In this document: piece after piece, positions 14,370 to 20,936 of the stretch
Layout: every line of letters starts with the position of its first letter
Numbering within the stretch: the first letter of the stretch is position 1
NCBI GenBank assembly: GCA_049302575.1
Contig: JBAQMG010000111.1
Coordinates: 1 to 20,936 of the forward strand
DNA length: 20,936 nt
Direction: 5' to 3'
Source: JBAQMG01 sp049302575
GTDB taxonomy: Bacteria; Bacillota; Desulfitobacteriia; Desulfitobacteriales; Desulfitobacteriaceae
Notes under the pieces: generated by a model
What the model saw: the letters and a program-made list of their open reading frames with translations, nothing else
Told to the model about the DNA's origin: nothing
Databases searched by the model: none
Program-made: the position numbers and the translations under genes

Positions 14370-15338
14370 TTATTGAAGGCGTAATTTAGCCAGGATTTCT
14401 TTAAATCGTTCAGGTAAAGGGGCGGTAAAGTGTAGCAAATTGCCATTTCGCGGATGTATAAAACCTAATTCGGCAGCGTGCAACACTTGTCCACTGAGGT
14501 TAAAACGATTTCTTTTTTTAGGTCCATAAACTGGATCTCCTAAAACTGGATGGCCTATGTAGGCCATATGAACACGAATCTGATGAGTGCGCCCTGTTTC
14601 CAGTTGAACCTCCACGTAAGAAAATTCTTGAAATCTCTCTAAGACAGTATAATTCGTCACTGCATTCTTGGAATTCTGAAAAGTAACTGCCATCTGTTTG
14701 CGTTCTGAAGGATCACGACCAATGGGTGCCTTAACTATACCACTAGGTTCTTGAAGAAGTCCATGCACAATAGCCCGGTATTTCCGTGTAGTACTATGCT
14801 CCTTGAGCTGTTCAGACAAATTTCCATGGGCAAGATCACTCTTAGCTACAACCAAAAGACCAGAGGTATCTTTATCGATCCGATGAACAATTCCCGGACG
14901 AAGAACACCGTTGATACCCGAAAGATTTTTACAATGATATAACAAAGCGTTAACCAACGTCCCTGTCCAAGCCCCTGGGGCAGGGTGCACAACCATCCCT
15001 TGGACTTTATTGACCACTAAAAGATCCTCATCCTCGAATACAATATCAAGAGGGATGTTTTCCTGTAACACTTCTAAAGCTCGTGGTTCAGGAATTCCAA
15101 CCTGGACTTGATCTCCCAAACGAATTTTATAATTGGCTTTTTTAATTTCTCCATTAACCAAAACATGTCCTTCACTTATAAGATTTTGGACAAAGGAGCG
15201 ACTTTTAGCCAAAGCTTCTGTGACCCCTACATCAATCCTAATTCCTGGTTCAAGTTCTAACATCATTTTTTCAACGGTAAACAGGGTATTCCCTTCTTGT
15301 TGTAGCTCCGTTACAGGAAGCCCTTTAACTTTTTTCAT
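14370..15338 (-). CDS. RluA-family 23S rRNA/tRNA pseudouridine synthase (RluD-like)
   Basis: Converts specific uridines in structured RNA to pseudouridine. An S4 RNA-binding domain occupies about residues 33-80 (IRIDVGVTEALAKSRSFVQNLI, then HVLVNG), followed by the RluA catalytic domain: VVNKVQGMVVHPAPG (108-122), the active-site motif HRIDKDTSGLLVVAK with catalytic D155, RKYRAIVHG, and TGRTHQIRVHMAYIGHPVLGDPVYG. This order and the 322-residue length suit the RluD group, but the exact target is unknown. The ATG at 15338 overlaps the lspA stop by 4 nt (ATGA), supporting coupled translation; it lacks a strong ribosome site, and the ATG pair at 15266/15263 is an alternative. lspA-rluD is a very common gene pair in Firmicutes. 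Confidence 0.92.
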   Translation of the reverse strand: MKKVKGLPVTELQQEGNTLFTVEKMMLELEPGIRIDVGVTEALAKSRSFVQNLISEGHVLVNGEIKKANYKIRLGDQVQVGIPEPRALEVLQENIPLDIVFEDEDLLVVNKVQGMVVHPAPGAWTGTLVNALLYHCKNLSGINGVLRPGIVHRIDKDTSGLLVVAKSDLAHGNLSEQLKEHSTTRKYRAIVHGLLQEPSGIVKAPIGRDPSERKQMAVTFQNSKNAVTNYTVLERFQEFSYVEVQLETGRTHQIRVHMAYIGHPVLGDPVYGPKKRNRFNLSGQVLHAAELGFIHPRNGNLLHFTAPLPERFKEILAKLRLQ

Positions 15339-15793
15339 ACTACTTTACCGTCTACTTTTCTTTCTTGACAATAAATACGAATCAACAAAAGAGCAACCCC
15401 ACAAACGATCATACTATCAGCAAAGTTGAATACAAAGGGCCAAATACGAAAATCCAAGTAATCGATGACCTTTCCGGTTAAAACACGGTCGAGCAAATTC
15501 CCTAGAGCACCCCCACCAATCATACCTGAAGACAGACGAATTAAGCTATCCTCAACAGGGAGCCGAAACTGCGCATAAATTACCCCTATCAAGACTAACA
15601 CCGCCGTGATAACAAAAATCCAAGTCCGACCAGCCATTAAACCGAACGCTGCTCCTGGGTTAAGCACAAAGGTCAGGTGCAATACTTTGGGAATGATCAC
15701 CTCAGTTTCGTTTGGAACAAACTTCGCCATGATTACTATTTTAATGACCCTGTCGATAATTAAAATACCGACCATTGTTAACCAAACTAACAA
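15335..15793 (-). CDS. lspA: Lipoprotein signal peptidase (signal peptidase II)
   Basis: Integral membrane aspartyl protease that removes signal peptides from diacylglyceryl-modified prolipoproteins. Family motifs: NPGAAFG (45-51), GGGALGNLLDRVLTGKVIDYLDF (93-115) and FNFADS (122-127), which carry the conserved aspartates. Four hydrophobic segments are visible (about 2-22, 58-76, 87-103, 127-141), the normal topology, in 152 residues. The frame starts with TTG at 15793, supported by AAGGGGGG 6 nt upstream; an ATG at 15775 would remove part of the first helix. It overlaps the pseudouridine synthase gene by 4 nt. Confidence 0.95.
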   Translation of the reverse strand: MLVWLTMVGILIIDRVIKIVIMAKFVPNETEVIIPKVLHLTFVLNPGAAFGLMAGRTWIFVITAVLVLIGVIYAQFRLPVEDSLIRLSSGMIGGGALGNLLDRVLTGKVIDYLDFRIWPFVFNFADSMIVCGVALLLIRIYCQERKVDGKVV

Positions 15794-15906
15794 CAGTTAC
15801 CCCCCCTTTTTTTAATAATTAATCTTAACACGAAAAAGGTAACTGGGGCAAACAAACGACTGCCCATGCTAAACCTGGCATGTTTACCAACTCTATTTAA
15901 CAGTGC

Positions 15907-16569
15907 TCATACACCGTAATGCTTACTATTTTCTTGTCCCAGATCACTTTGAGTAGGTATGGTTTCGATTTCTTCAACGGCACCAATCCATTCATCAGAA
16001 TCTTCATAAAGACCATTGGGATCGCTTATGTCCTTATTAGTTCCTAAATCTTGCAGCGTATCTGAAGTACCATATCGGGCTACTGCCTGCCAGGAGTCCT
16101 CTCCGTCAAACTCAGCTTGCCCTTTATGGTCATTAAACGTTCGAGCAAAGGGAAGATTCAGAAGTTGATTTTCAACGGGTTCACGATGAAAAGAGTGTTG
16201 TTCCTCGGTTTCTTCTATACGACTACAAGCCAGACAAACCGTTGTATAAGGTAAGGCGTCTAAACGTTCAGAAGGAATTTCCTGACCACAATGTTCGCAA
16301 ACACCATATTCGTCCTTTTCCCACCGTTCTAAAGCCGAATCAATGGCTTGTATTTTACCCTTCAGTCGATCGCGTTCTGCTACATCTCTCTCCCGTTCAT
16401 AGACTCCAGTTCCAATATCAGCCGGGTGATTGTCGATCATCGATAATTCCGAGAGTGATTCCCGCATGTCCTCCTTTAATAATTTCGAAGCCATTTTCAG
16501 TGTATCTTGCTTTTCTTGCTTAAGTGTTTCGATCAGAGTTTTATAACGCTCATTTTTATTAATATTCAT
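15907..16569 (-). CDS. TraR/DksA C4 zinc-finger protein, YteA (sporulation-associated) type
   Basis: Residues 1-85 form a coiled-coil-rich helical region ending in the YteA-like SMIDNHPADIGT (43-54). A DksA/TraR-type zinc finger follows, with C91, C94, C112 and C115 (CEHC and CLAC). The C-terminal half is acidic and probably flexible, with the family-like EDSWQAVARYGTSDT (about 156-170). In Bacillus the yteA family is linked to sporulation; DksA relatives bind the RNA polymerase secondary channel, but whether this one does is inference. ATG at 16569 (220 residues) is preferred to that at 16575 because GTGGGGG lies directly beside the earlier one and 6 nt from the later. It is next to lspA, a frequent arrangement in Clostridia. 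Confidence 0.85.
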   Translation of the reverse strand: MNINKNERYKTLIETLKQEKQDTLKMASKLLKEDMRESLSELSMIDNHPADIGTGVYERERDVAERDRLKGKIQAIDSALERWEKDEYGVCEHCGQEIPSERLDALPYTTVCLACSRIEETEEQHSFHREPVENQLLNLPFARTFNDHKGQAEFDGEDSWQAVARYGTSDTLQDLGTNKDISDPNGLYEDSDEWIGAVEEIETIPTQSDLGQENSKHYGV

Positions 16570-16590
16570 ATACATCCCCCACTTAAATTA

Positions 16591-16607
16591 ATTCATAATT
16601 CATAATC
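16591..16607. repeat. Short AT-rich dispersed repeat
   Basis: ATTCATAATTCATAATC, a shortened member of the family seen at 6047, 10924 and 14009, again just upstream of a gene (the yteA-like one). Confidence 0.4.
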
Positions 16608-16639
16608 AAACACGGCCTAATGCCTAATTGTGCATTGAT

Positions 16640-17038
16640 CTATTGGCTTCCATTGTGTGAATTTACAATTCTGACCAACTCCGCGATAAAGTTGCCGATG
16701 ATCGGCAGGTTGAGAATCCCCAGCCATTTTAATAATCCAATCGCTAATCCAGCTAAAATTGTGGCTCCAATGGCCGCACCTAAGCCACGTAGTAGACCAA
16801 CTGCAAAATTTATCCAGAGGAGTCTGCCAGGATGATTGAGGTAGGCTATATATTCTGCCAATCTCATTTTCTCTAGGACATCCGTTAGGACAACAACTTG
16901 TTCTCTAAACTGAGCCCACTCATGAGGTTTCATATCCTTACCCAAATCATGTTCTAGCCTCGGTCGCTGTTCTGGGGATAACCTTTCATCATTAGAACCA
17001 CTCAACGTAGTCACCTCACATATCCAGTTCAACTTCAT
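16640..17038 (-). CDS. DUF5665 family membrane protein
   Basis: A 132-residue protein with a soluble, charged N-terminal part (1-70), then a long glycine- and leucine-rich hydrophobic region (about 73-110, one long or two short membrane helices) and an ending LPIIGNFIAELVRIV. The sequence LEKMRLAEYIAYLNHPGRLLWINF (55-78) followed by RGLGAAIGATIL matches what I recall of DUF5665 proteins found next to yteA/lspA in Peptococcaceae. Function unknown. ATG at 17038 follows GAGGTGGGG with a short gap. It is divergent from the trpB2 gene and upstream of the yteA-like gene. Confidence 0.75.
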   Translation of the reverse strand: MKLNWICEVTTLSGSNDERLSPEQRPRLEHDLGKDMKPHEWAQFREQVVVLTDVLEKMRLAEYIAYLNHPGRLLWINFAVGLLRGLGAAIGATILAGLAIGLLKWLGILNLPIIGNFIAELVRIVNSHNGSQ

Positions 17039-17108
17039 TTTGCCCCACCTCGTAACTATTTAGTATTTTTCAGGTTATGTATAGTTTGCTCATAAACAAC
17101 CAAAATAA

Positions 17109-17136
17109 TTGAAATCACTATTTTTCTGAATATATT
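17109..17136 (+). promoter_or_regulatory. Candidate sigma-A promoter for trpB2
   Basis: TTGAAA (17109-17114), 16-bp spacer, TATATT (17131-17136). It lies about 80 nt before the proposed start codon in an AT-rich divergent intergenic region. No T-box or trp leader features were recognised between it and the gene. Confidence 0.5.
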
Positions 17137-17219
17137 TGCAGGAATTAGACTTTAATCCCCGAATAATAAAAATTAACTCATTTATCCAATTAAATAAGCA
17201 GAGGAGAGTGTTGAGCCAG

Positions 17220-18575
17220 ATGAGCGAAACAAAAATCTATCTCAGTGAGAAGGAAATCCCTACAAATTGGTACAATATCATGGCCGATATGCCCAACTTA
17301 CCTAAATCGCCCCTTAATCCCCAAACTTTGCAACCTATCGGACCTCCAGATTTAACTCCCATTTTCCCCATGGACTTAATTATGCAAGAGGTTTCACAAG
17401 AGCGTTGGATCGGAATTCCAGATGAAGTCCGTGAACTATATAAATTATGGCGTCCAGCGCCTCTAGTTCGCGCTCACAGGTTAGAAAAAGCTTTAGGTAC
17501 TCCAGCTAAAATCTTTTATAAATATGAGGGAGCAAGCCCCGCAGGCAGTCACAAACTCAATACTGCCATTCCCCAAGCTTATTACAATAAACAAGCTGGC
17601 ATTAAGAGGCTCGCCACTGAAACCGGTGCTGGACAGTGGGGAAGTGCGGTATCGATGGCTTGTAGTTTTTTCGGTTTAGAGTGTACTGTTTATATGGTCA
17701 AGATCAGCTATCAACAAAAACCTTATCGTCGCTCCTTAATGCAAATTTACGAAGCTGAAGTTATTGCTAGTCCGAGTGATCGTACCAACGCTGGTCGACA
17801 ATTCCTAGCCCAAAACCCCGATTCCCTAGGAAGCTTAGGTATGGCCATCAGCGAAGCAGTTGAAGATGCTGCCAGTCGAGAGGATACGAATTATGCCTTG
17901 GGCAGTGTTCTGAACCATGTTATGCTTCACCAAACCGTAATTGGGTTAGAAGCGCAAATCCAAATGGAAAAGGCTGACGCCTATCCAGATATTGTCATCG
18001 GTTGTTGCGGCGGCGGGAGCAATTTCGCTGGACTTGGCTTCCCCTTTGTTTATGACAATCTAACTAAAGGGAAAAAGGTTAGGGTTATCGCAGTTGAGCC
18101 TGAAGCATGCCCCACCTTAACCAGGGGTACGTTTGCCTATGATTTCGCTGATGTTGCTGGAATGACACCAATTTTATCGATGTATACTCTTGGCAAAGAG
18201 TTCATGCCAGCAGGAATCCACGCGGGGGGGTTACGTTACCATGGCGATTCCCCTCTAGTATCTCAGTTATTACACGATGGCCTCATTGAAGCCAGAGCTG
18301 TCAATCAAAAAGGAATTTTCGAAGCAGCCTTAACCTTTGCCCGCTCCGAGGGAATAGTCCCCGCCCCAGAGTCTGCCCATGCCATCAGAGGTGCTATCGA
18401 TGAAGCCTTAGCTTGTAAAGAACGCGGCGAAGCCAAAACCATTCTTTTCGGTTTAAGCGGACACGGCCACTTCGATATGACAGCCTATGATAACTATTTA
18501 TCTGGCCAAATCCAAGATTTTAGCTTACCTCAGGAGTCTCTGGATACAGCCTTGAAGAGTTTGCCGAAGATCTAA
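17220..18575 (+). CDS. TrpB2-type pyridoxal-phosphate tryptophan synthase beta chain
   Basis: A 451-residue fold-type II PLP enzyme of the TrpB2 / TrpB-like branch, which condenses indole with L-serine (or phosphoserine in some archaea) to tryptophan. Visible features: IPTNWYNIMADMP near the N-terminus, the branch-typical IFP...LI.QE...ERWI block (48-63), WRPAPLVRA (77-85), the PLP lysine K112 in SPAGSHKLNTA, TETGAGQWGSA (133-143), the phosphate-binding CCGGGSNFAG loop, and LSGHGHFD near the end. The extended N-terminus and the length separate it from TrpB1 (about 400 residues). ATG at 17220 follows GAGGAGAG; a TTG three codons earlier is also possible, and the frame is open to 17136. It stands alone: no trpA or other trp gene is visible, so it may salvage free indole. 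Confidence 0.9.
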   Translation: MSETKIYLSEKEIPTNWYNIMADMPNLPKSPLNPQTLQPIGPPDLTPIFPMDLIMQEVSQERWIGIPDEVRELYKLWRPAPLVRAHRLEKALGTPAKIFYKYEGASPAGSHKLNTAIPQAYYNKQAGIKRLATETGAGQWGSAVSMACSFFGLECTVYMVKISYQQKPYRRSLMQIYEAEVIASPSDRTNAGRQFLAQNPDSLGSLGMAISEAVEDAASREDTNYALGSVLNHVMLHQTVIGLEAQIQMEKADAYPDIVIGCCGGGSNFAGLGFPFVYDNLTKGKKVRVIAVEPEACPTLTRGTFAYDFADVAGMTPILSMYTLGKEFMPAGIHAGGLRYHGDSPLVSQLLHDGLIEARAVNQKGIFEAALTFARSEGIVPAPESAHAIRGAIDEALACKERGEAKTILFGLSGHGHFDMTAYDNYLSGQIQDFSLPQESLDTALKSLPKI

Positions 18576-18647
18576 GCAGTACTATTTAAAACTGCTTGAT
18601 GTCTGAGATAAAGTTTATAATCAACAAAACGTCTCTTTAATCTAATT

Positions 18648-18683
18648 AAAAGGATGGTAGAATTTCACTACTATCCTTTTTTT
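18648..18683 (+). terminator. Intrinsic terminator of trpB2
   Basis: AAAAGGATGGTAG (18648-18660), a 7-nt loop, then CTACTATCCTTTT with extra T's (18668-18683): a 13-bp stem with one G-T wobble followed by a T-run, 72 nt after the trpB2 stop. Confidence 0.88.
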
Positions 18684-18950
18684 ATTTCCTCCAAGCAGAC
18701 GCTTAATTGGCTGTTTTTCAGTTTCTTCATTTTTTCCGCAAAAGCATTTATCGCATTCTTCAAAAATATAGACACTTATACATAATGCCTATCAGATAAT
18801 CAAGGAGAAGGAGAAACAAAAACTCCACAAAGAAGTACCCTCCAACCGATCTACTCGGATATGAATTCCAATGTAAAAAACACGTTAGTTATTTGATACT
18901 CCTCGTAAGTGACTTTGTATATGTGGGTATTGAAAAAACTACCGTGTTAT
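18684..18950 (+). other. Intergenic stretch with a possible decayed gene
   Basis: This convergent intergenic region has no intact gene. On the plus strand a purine-rich ribosome-site-like AAGGAGAAGGAG (18800-18811) is followed by an open frame to about 18950 that has no start codon and contains PPTDLLGYEFQC-KKH. That segment faintly recalls the N-terminus of sn-glycerol-1-phosphate dehydrogenase-like (AraM/EgsA) proteins, which often have 'LLG.EF.C.CGKKH'. The match is short and from memory, so decay of such a gene is only a possibility. Confidence 0.2.
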
Positions 18951-18952
18951 AA

Positions 18953-18986
18953 AAATCTCGCTAATCAAAAAAGATTAGCGAGATTT
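18953..18986 (-). terminator. Bidirectional intrinsic terminator after the lysA-like gene
   Basis: A perfect 14-bp stem, AAATCTCGCTAATC (18953-18966) and GATTAGCGAGATTT (18973-18986), with a 6-nt loop. On the minus strand it is followed by a U-rich run (complement of 18951-18955), 30 nt after the lysA-like stop codon; the plus strand ends in TTTAAAATT. It closes the larE-lysA transcript and may also stop readthrough from trpB2. Confidence 0.88.
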
Positions 18987-19015
18987 AAAATTGCAAAAGT
19001 TTTATTTCGATTAAT

Positions 19016-20275
19016 CTAATCTTCTAAACCAGAAAAATCCAAGGTAGCAAAAAGGTCTTCAAGCGTCTCCGCCCGTCGGATCAATTGGACGCTCCCATCC
19101 AACTTGAGCAGCAACTCTGCTGAGCGCAATTTACCATTATAATTAAATCCCATAGCATGACCATGTGCTCCAGTATCATGGATAACAGCAATATCACCAA
19201 TATCCATTCTGGGTAAAGCCCGATCTACTGCAAATTTGTCGTTATTCTCACATAAACCACCCGTTACATCATAAATATAATCACACGGCCAATCCTCCTT
19301 GCCCATCACTGTTAAGTGGTGATAAGCGTCATAGATACCGGGACGCATTAAGTCGGCCATACAGGCATCTAAACCTACATAATTTTTATATATTTCTTTC
19401 TTATGCAATACCTTAGTTACTAAATAACCATAGGGACCCAAGATCATCCGTCCGCTCTCCATGGCGATCTTTAAAGGGTCCAAACCCTTATACGCAATTA
19501 ATTTGTCGTAGGCGTTCTTTATCCCTCTACTTACAGCCTCCAGACTGACTGGTTCTTGCTCCGGTCGATAAGGGATACCGATACCGCCGCCCAAATTAAC
19601 GAATTCAATTCTAATCCCTAACTTTTCGTAAATCTCCCCTACAAGCTTAAACATCATACTGGCAGTCTCAATAAAGTATCTGGAATCAAGCTCATTAGAA
19701 ATAATCATCGTGTGGATTCCGAAGCGTTCAGCCCCTTTTTCTCGGGCAATCTTATAGGCTTCAAAAAGTTGCTCTTTAGTTAAACCATACTTGGCATCGT
19801 GCGGTTTACCAATAATCGAATTTCCCCCGTCGCGTAAACGACCTGGATTATAGCGAAACGAGATGACCTTAGGCATACCGAGATGTTTTTCTAAATAATC
19901 GATATGAGTTATGTCATCGAGATTAATGATTGCACCTAATTCTTTGGCTTTTTCGTATTCGTGAACAGGGGTATTATTGGAGGAAAACATTATATTCTCG
20001 TCAAAAATTCGGGCTTTTTCTGCTAAAATAAGTTCTGCCATTGAACTGCAATCTGCTCCGAAGCCTTCCTCACGCAGGACTTTAAGGATATAGGGGTTAG
20101 GTGTTGCTTTGACTGCAAAGTACTCTTTGAACTCGGGTGCCCAACTGAATGCTTTTATTAACTTACGGGCATTTTCCCGAATAGCCAATTCATCGTAAAT
20201 ATGAAACGGTGAACCGTATTGTTCAATCATTGTCTCCAACTGTTCCTTGGTAAAAGGTAATATTTTCTCCGCCAT
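19016..20275 (-). CDS. lysA: Diaminopimelate decarboxylase-like PLP enzyme (fold type III)
   Basis: An alanine-racemase-fold PLP decarboxylase, most like LysA, which makes lysine from meso-diaminopimelate. Visible: the PLP lysine K56 in YFAVKATPNP, the phosphate-binding NLGGGIGIPY (227-236), ESGRMILGPYG (273-283), the active-site segment GGLCENNDKFA (339-349), and GAHGHAMGFNYNG (369-381). It is divergent: GIHTMIISNELDS stands where classical LysA has an 'HIGSQ'-like loop, and CENND replaces the usual CESGD/CESSD. So a related decarboxylase acting on another amino acid or polyamine precursor is possible. ATG at 20275 follows GGGGGAG with 6-nt spacing. It is 12 nt after larE on the same strand, so co-transcribed. 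At 419 residues it is of normal size. Confidence 0.8.
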   Translation of the reverse strand: MAEKILPFTKEQLETMIEQYGSPFHIYDELAIRENARKLIKAFSWAPEFKEYFAVKATPNPYILKVLREEGFGADCSSMAELILAEKARIFDENIMFSSNNTPVHEYEKAKELGAIINLDDITHIDYLEKHLGMPKVISFRYNPGRLRDGGNSIIGKPHDAKYGLTKEQLFEAYKIAREKGAERFGIHTMIISNELDSRYFIETASMMFKLVGEIYEKLGIRIEFVNLGGGIGIPYRPEQEPVSLEAVSRGIKNAYDKLIAYKGLDPLKIAMESGRMILGPYGYLVTKVLHKKEIYKNYVGLDACMADLMRPGIYDAYHHLTVMGKEDWPCDYIYDVTGGLCENNDKFAVDRALPRMDIGDIAVIHDTGAHGHAMGFNYNGKLRSAELLLKLDGSVQLIRRAETLEDLFATLDFSGLED

Positions 20276-20287
20276 TATGTTCTCCCC

Positions 20288-20936
20288 CTACACTAATATT
20301 ATGGTCTCATTCATACTCCCCACTCGATAACCCTCCAAATCAAGAGCTATATAAGTAAAGCCAATTTCTTTCAATTCTGCCTGTACTTTATCCATCAGCT
20401 CTTCATCAAAAAACTTTTTCCGTTCATTAACAGAGACCTCAATCCGAGCCACATCACCATGGTGACGTACTCTAACCTGCCTAAACCCCAGATCCAGCAG
20501 ATATTGTTCTGCCTTATCCACCATACCCAGTTTTTCAGCTGTAATTTCCTGACCATAAGGAAATCTTGAGGCCAAACAAGCAAAAGCTGGCTTATCCCAA
20601 GTCGGCAAATCCATTTCCTTAGATAGTATTCTTATTTCATCCTTAGTAAAGCCAGAATCCTTGAGCGGGCTGACAACCTGCAGTTCCTTCGTTGCCAACA
20701 TCCCTGGTCTATAATCGCTAAGGTCATCAAGATTTGTTCCGTCAGCCATATATTGAATACCATTTTCCCTTGCTACTTCCATAATTTTGGAGAAAAGTTC
20801 CTTTTTGCAATAGTAACATCTGTTGACAGGATTGCCAGAAAAACCTTCAATAGCTAATTCCTCTGAAACAATCACCACAAACTTGATACCCATCTTTATA
20901 ACAAAGTCCTCTGCTTGTTTAAACTCCCTCTCAGGG
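20288..20936 (-). CDS. larE: ATP-dependent sacrificial sulfur transferase LarE (partial, 5' end beyond window)
   Basis: LarE supplies sulfur, from its own cysteine or a cluster, to build the nickel-pincer nucleotide cofactor of lactate racemase and related LarA enzymes. The frame is open to the window edge and already reads PEREFKQAEDFVIK before the first internal ATG at 20893, which matches the LarE interior ('YPEREF...'). The gene therefore begins outside the window, and the ATP-binding SGGVDS loop is not visible. Seen here: NRCYYCKKELF with CxxC, ADGTNLDDLSDYRPG, SPLKDSGFTKDEIR, and the sacrificial-cysteine motif PAFACLASRFPYG. The stop is 12 nt before lysA. No larA, larB or larC lies in the window. 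Confidence 0.9.
   Translation of the reverse strand, partial: PEREFKQAEDFVIKMGIKFVVIVSEELAIEGFSGNPVNRCYYCKKELFSKIMEVARENGIQYMADGTNLDDLSDYRPGMLATKELQVVSPLKDSGFTKDEIRILSKEMDLPTWDKPAFACLASRFPYGQEITAEKLGMVDKAEQYLLDLGFRQVRVRHHGDVARIEVSVNERKKFFDEELMDKVQAELKEIGFTYIALDLEGYRVGSMNETIILV

Noticed and set aside
15784..15856. Inverted repeat CAGTTACC / GGTAACTG as a terminator after the yteA-like gene
   Set aside because: Arms of only 8 bp are separated by about 35 nt, and one arm overlaps the lspA ribosome-site region; too weak to call.
17039..17219. T-box or trp leader before trpB2
   Set aside because: No T-box sequence, specifier hairpin, leader peptide or terminator was found between the candidate promoter and the gene.

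Overview
The window looks like chromosome from a spore-forming, low-to-moderate-GC Firmicute of the class Clostridia. The closest fit is a Peptococcaceae / Desulfitobacterium-Desulfosporosinus type organism. This is inferred from gene order, protein character (YteA-like TraR/DksA protein, DUF5665 protein, PyrR-controlled pyr operon, NAD-type PyrD/PyrK pair) and G-rich Shine-Dalgarno sites. No taxonomic search could be run.

Layout. 1-750 is decayed DNA: a tyrosine-recombinase N-terminal remnant and a fragment of a ZnuB-type metal permease. 749-13987 (minus strand) is a complete de novo UMP operon, transcribed pyrR-pyrB-pyrC-carA-carB-pyrK-pyrD-pyrF-pyrE, followed by a nucleotide pyrophosphatase/alkaline phosphatase-type gene. 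Two PyrR-type attenuators are visible, one before pyrR and one between pyrR and pyrB. Both show a PyrR-binding hairpin, an antiterminator and a terminator as mutually exclusive folds. Upstream on the same strand are an RluA-family pseudouridine synthase, lspA, a yteA-like gene and a DUF5665 membrane protein. On the plus strand is a stand-alone TrpB2-type tryptophan synthase beta chain with its own promoter and terminator. The right end (minus strand) carries larE (cut by the window edge) followed by a diaminopimelate-decarboxylase-like gene.

How the genes work together: CarA/CarB make carbamoyl phosphate, PyrB and PyrC convert it to dihydroorotate, PyrD/PyrK oxidise this to orotate with NAD+, and PyrE and PyrF finish UMP. 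PyrR senses UMP and shuts the operon down by attenuation.

The most unusual feature is a pair of intergenic elements of about 290 bp (4008-4301 and 6164-6449), plus a truncated third end at about 3876-3920, embedded in the operon. They have terminal inverted repeats and a long-range basal helix, and they carry two or three hairpins whose six-base loops all read A(A/T)GGA(T/C). Several helix positions differ between copies on both sides so that pairing is kept, which points to selection on structure. The ANGGAN hexaloop closed by a C-G pair is the known recognition shape of CsrA/RsmE proteins, so a CsrA-binding RNA, or a mobile structured element, is a testable idea.
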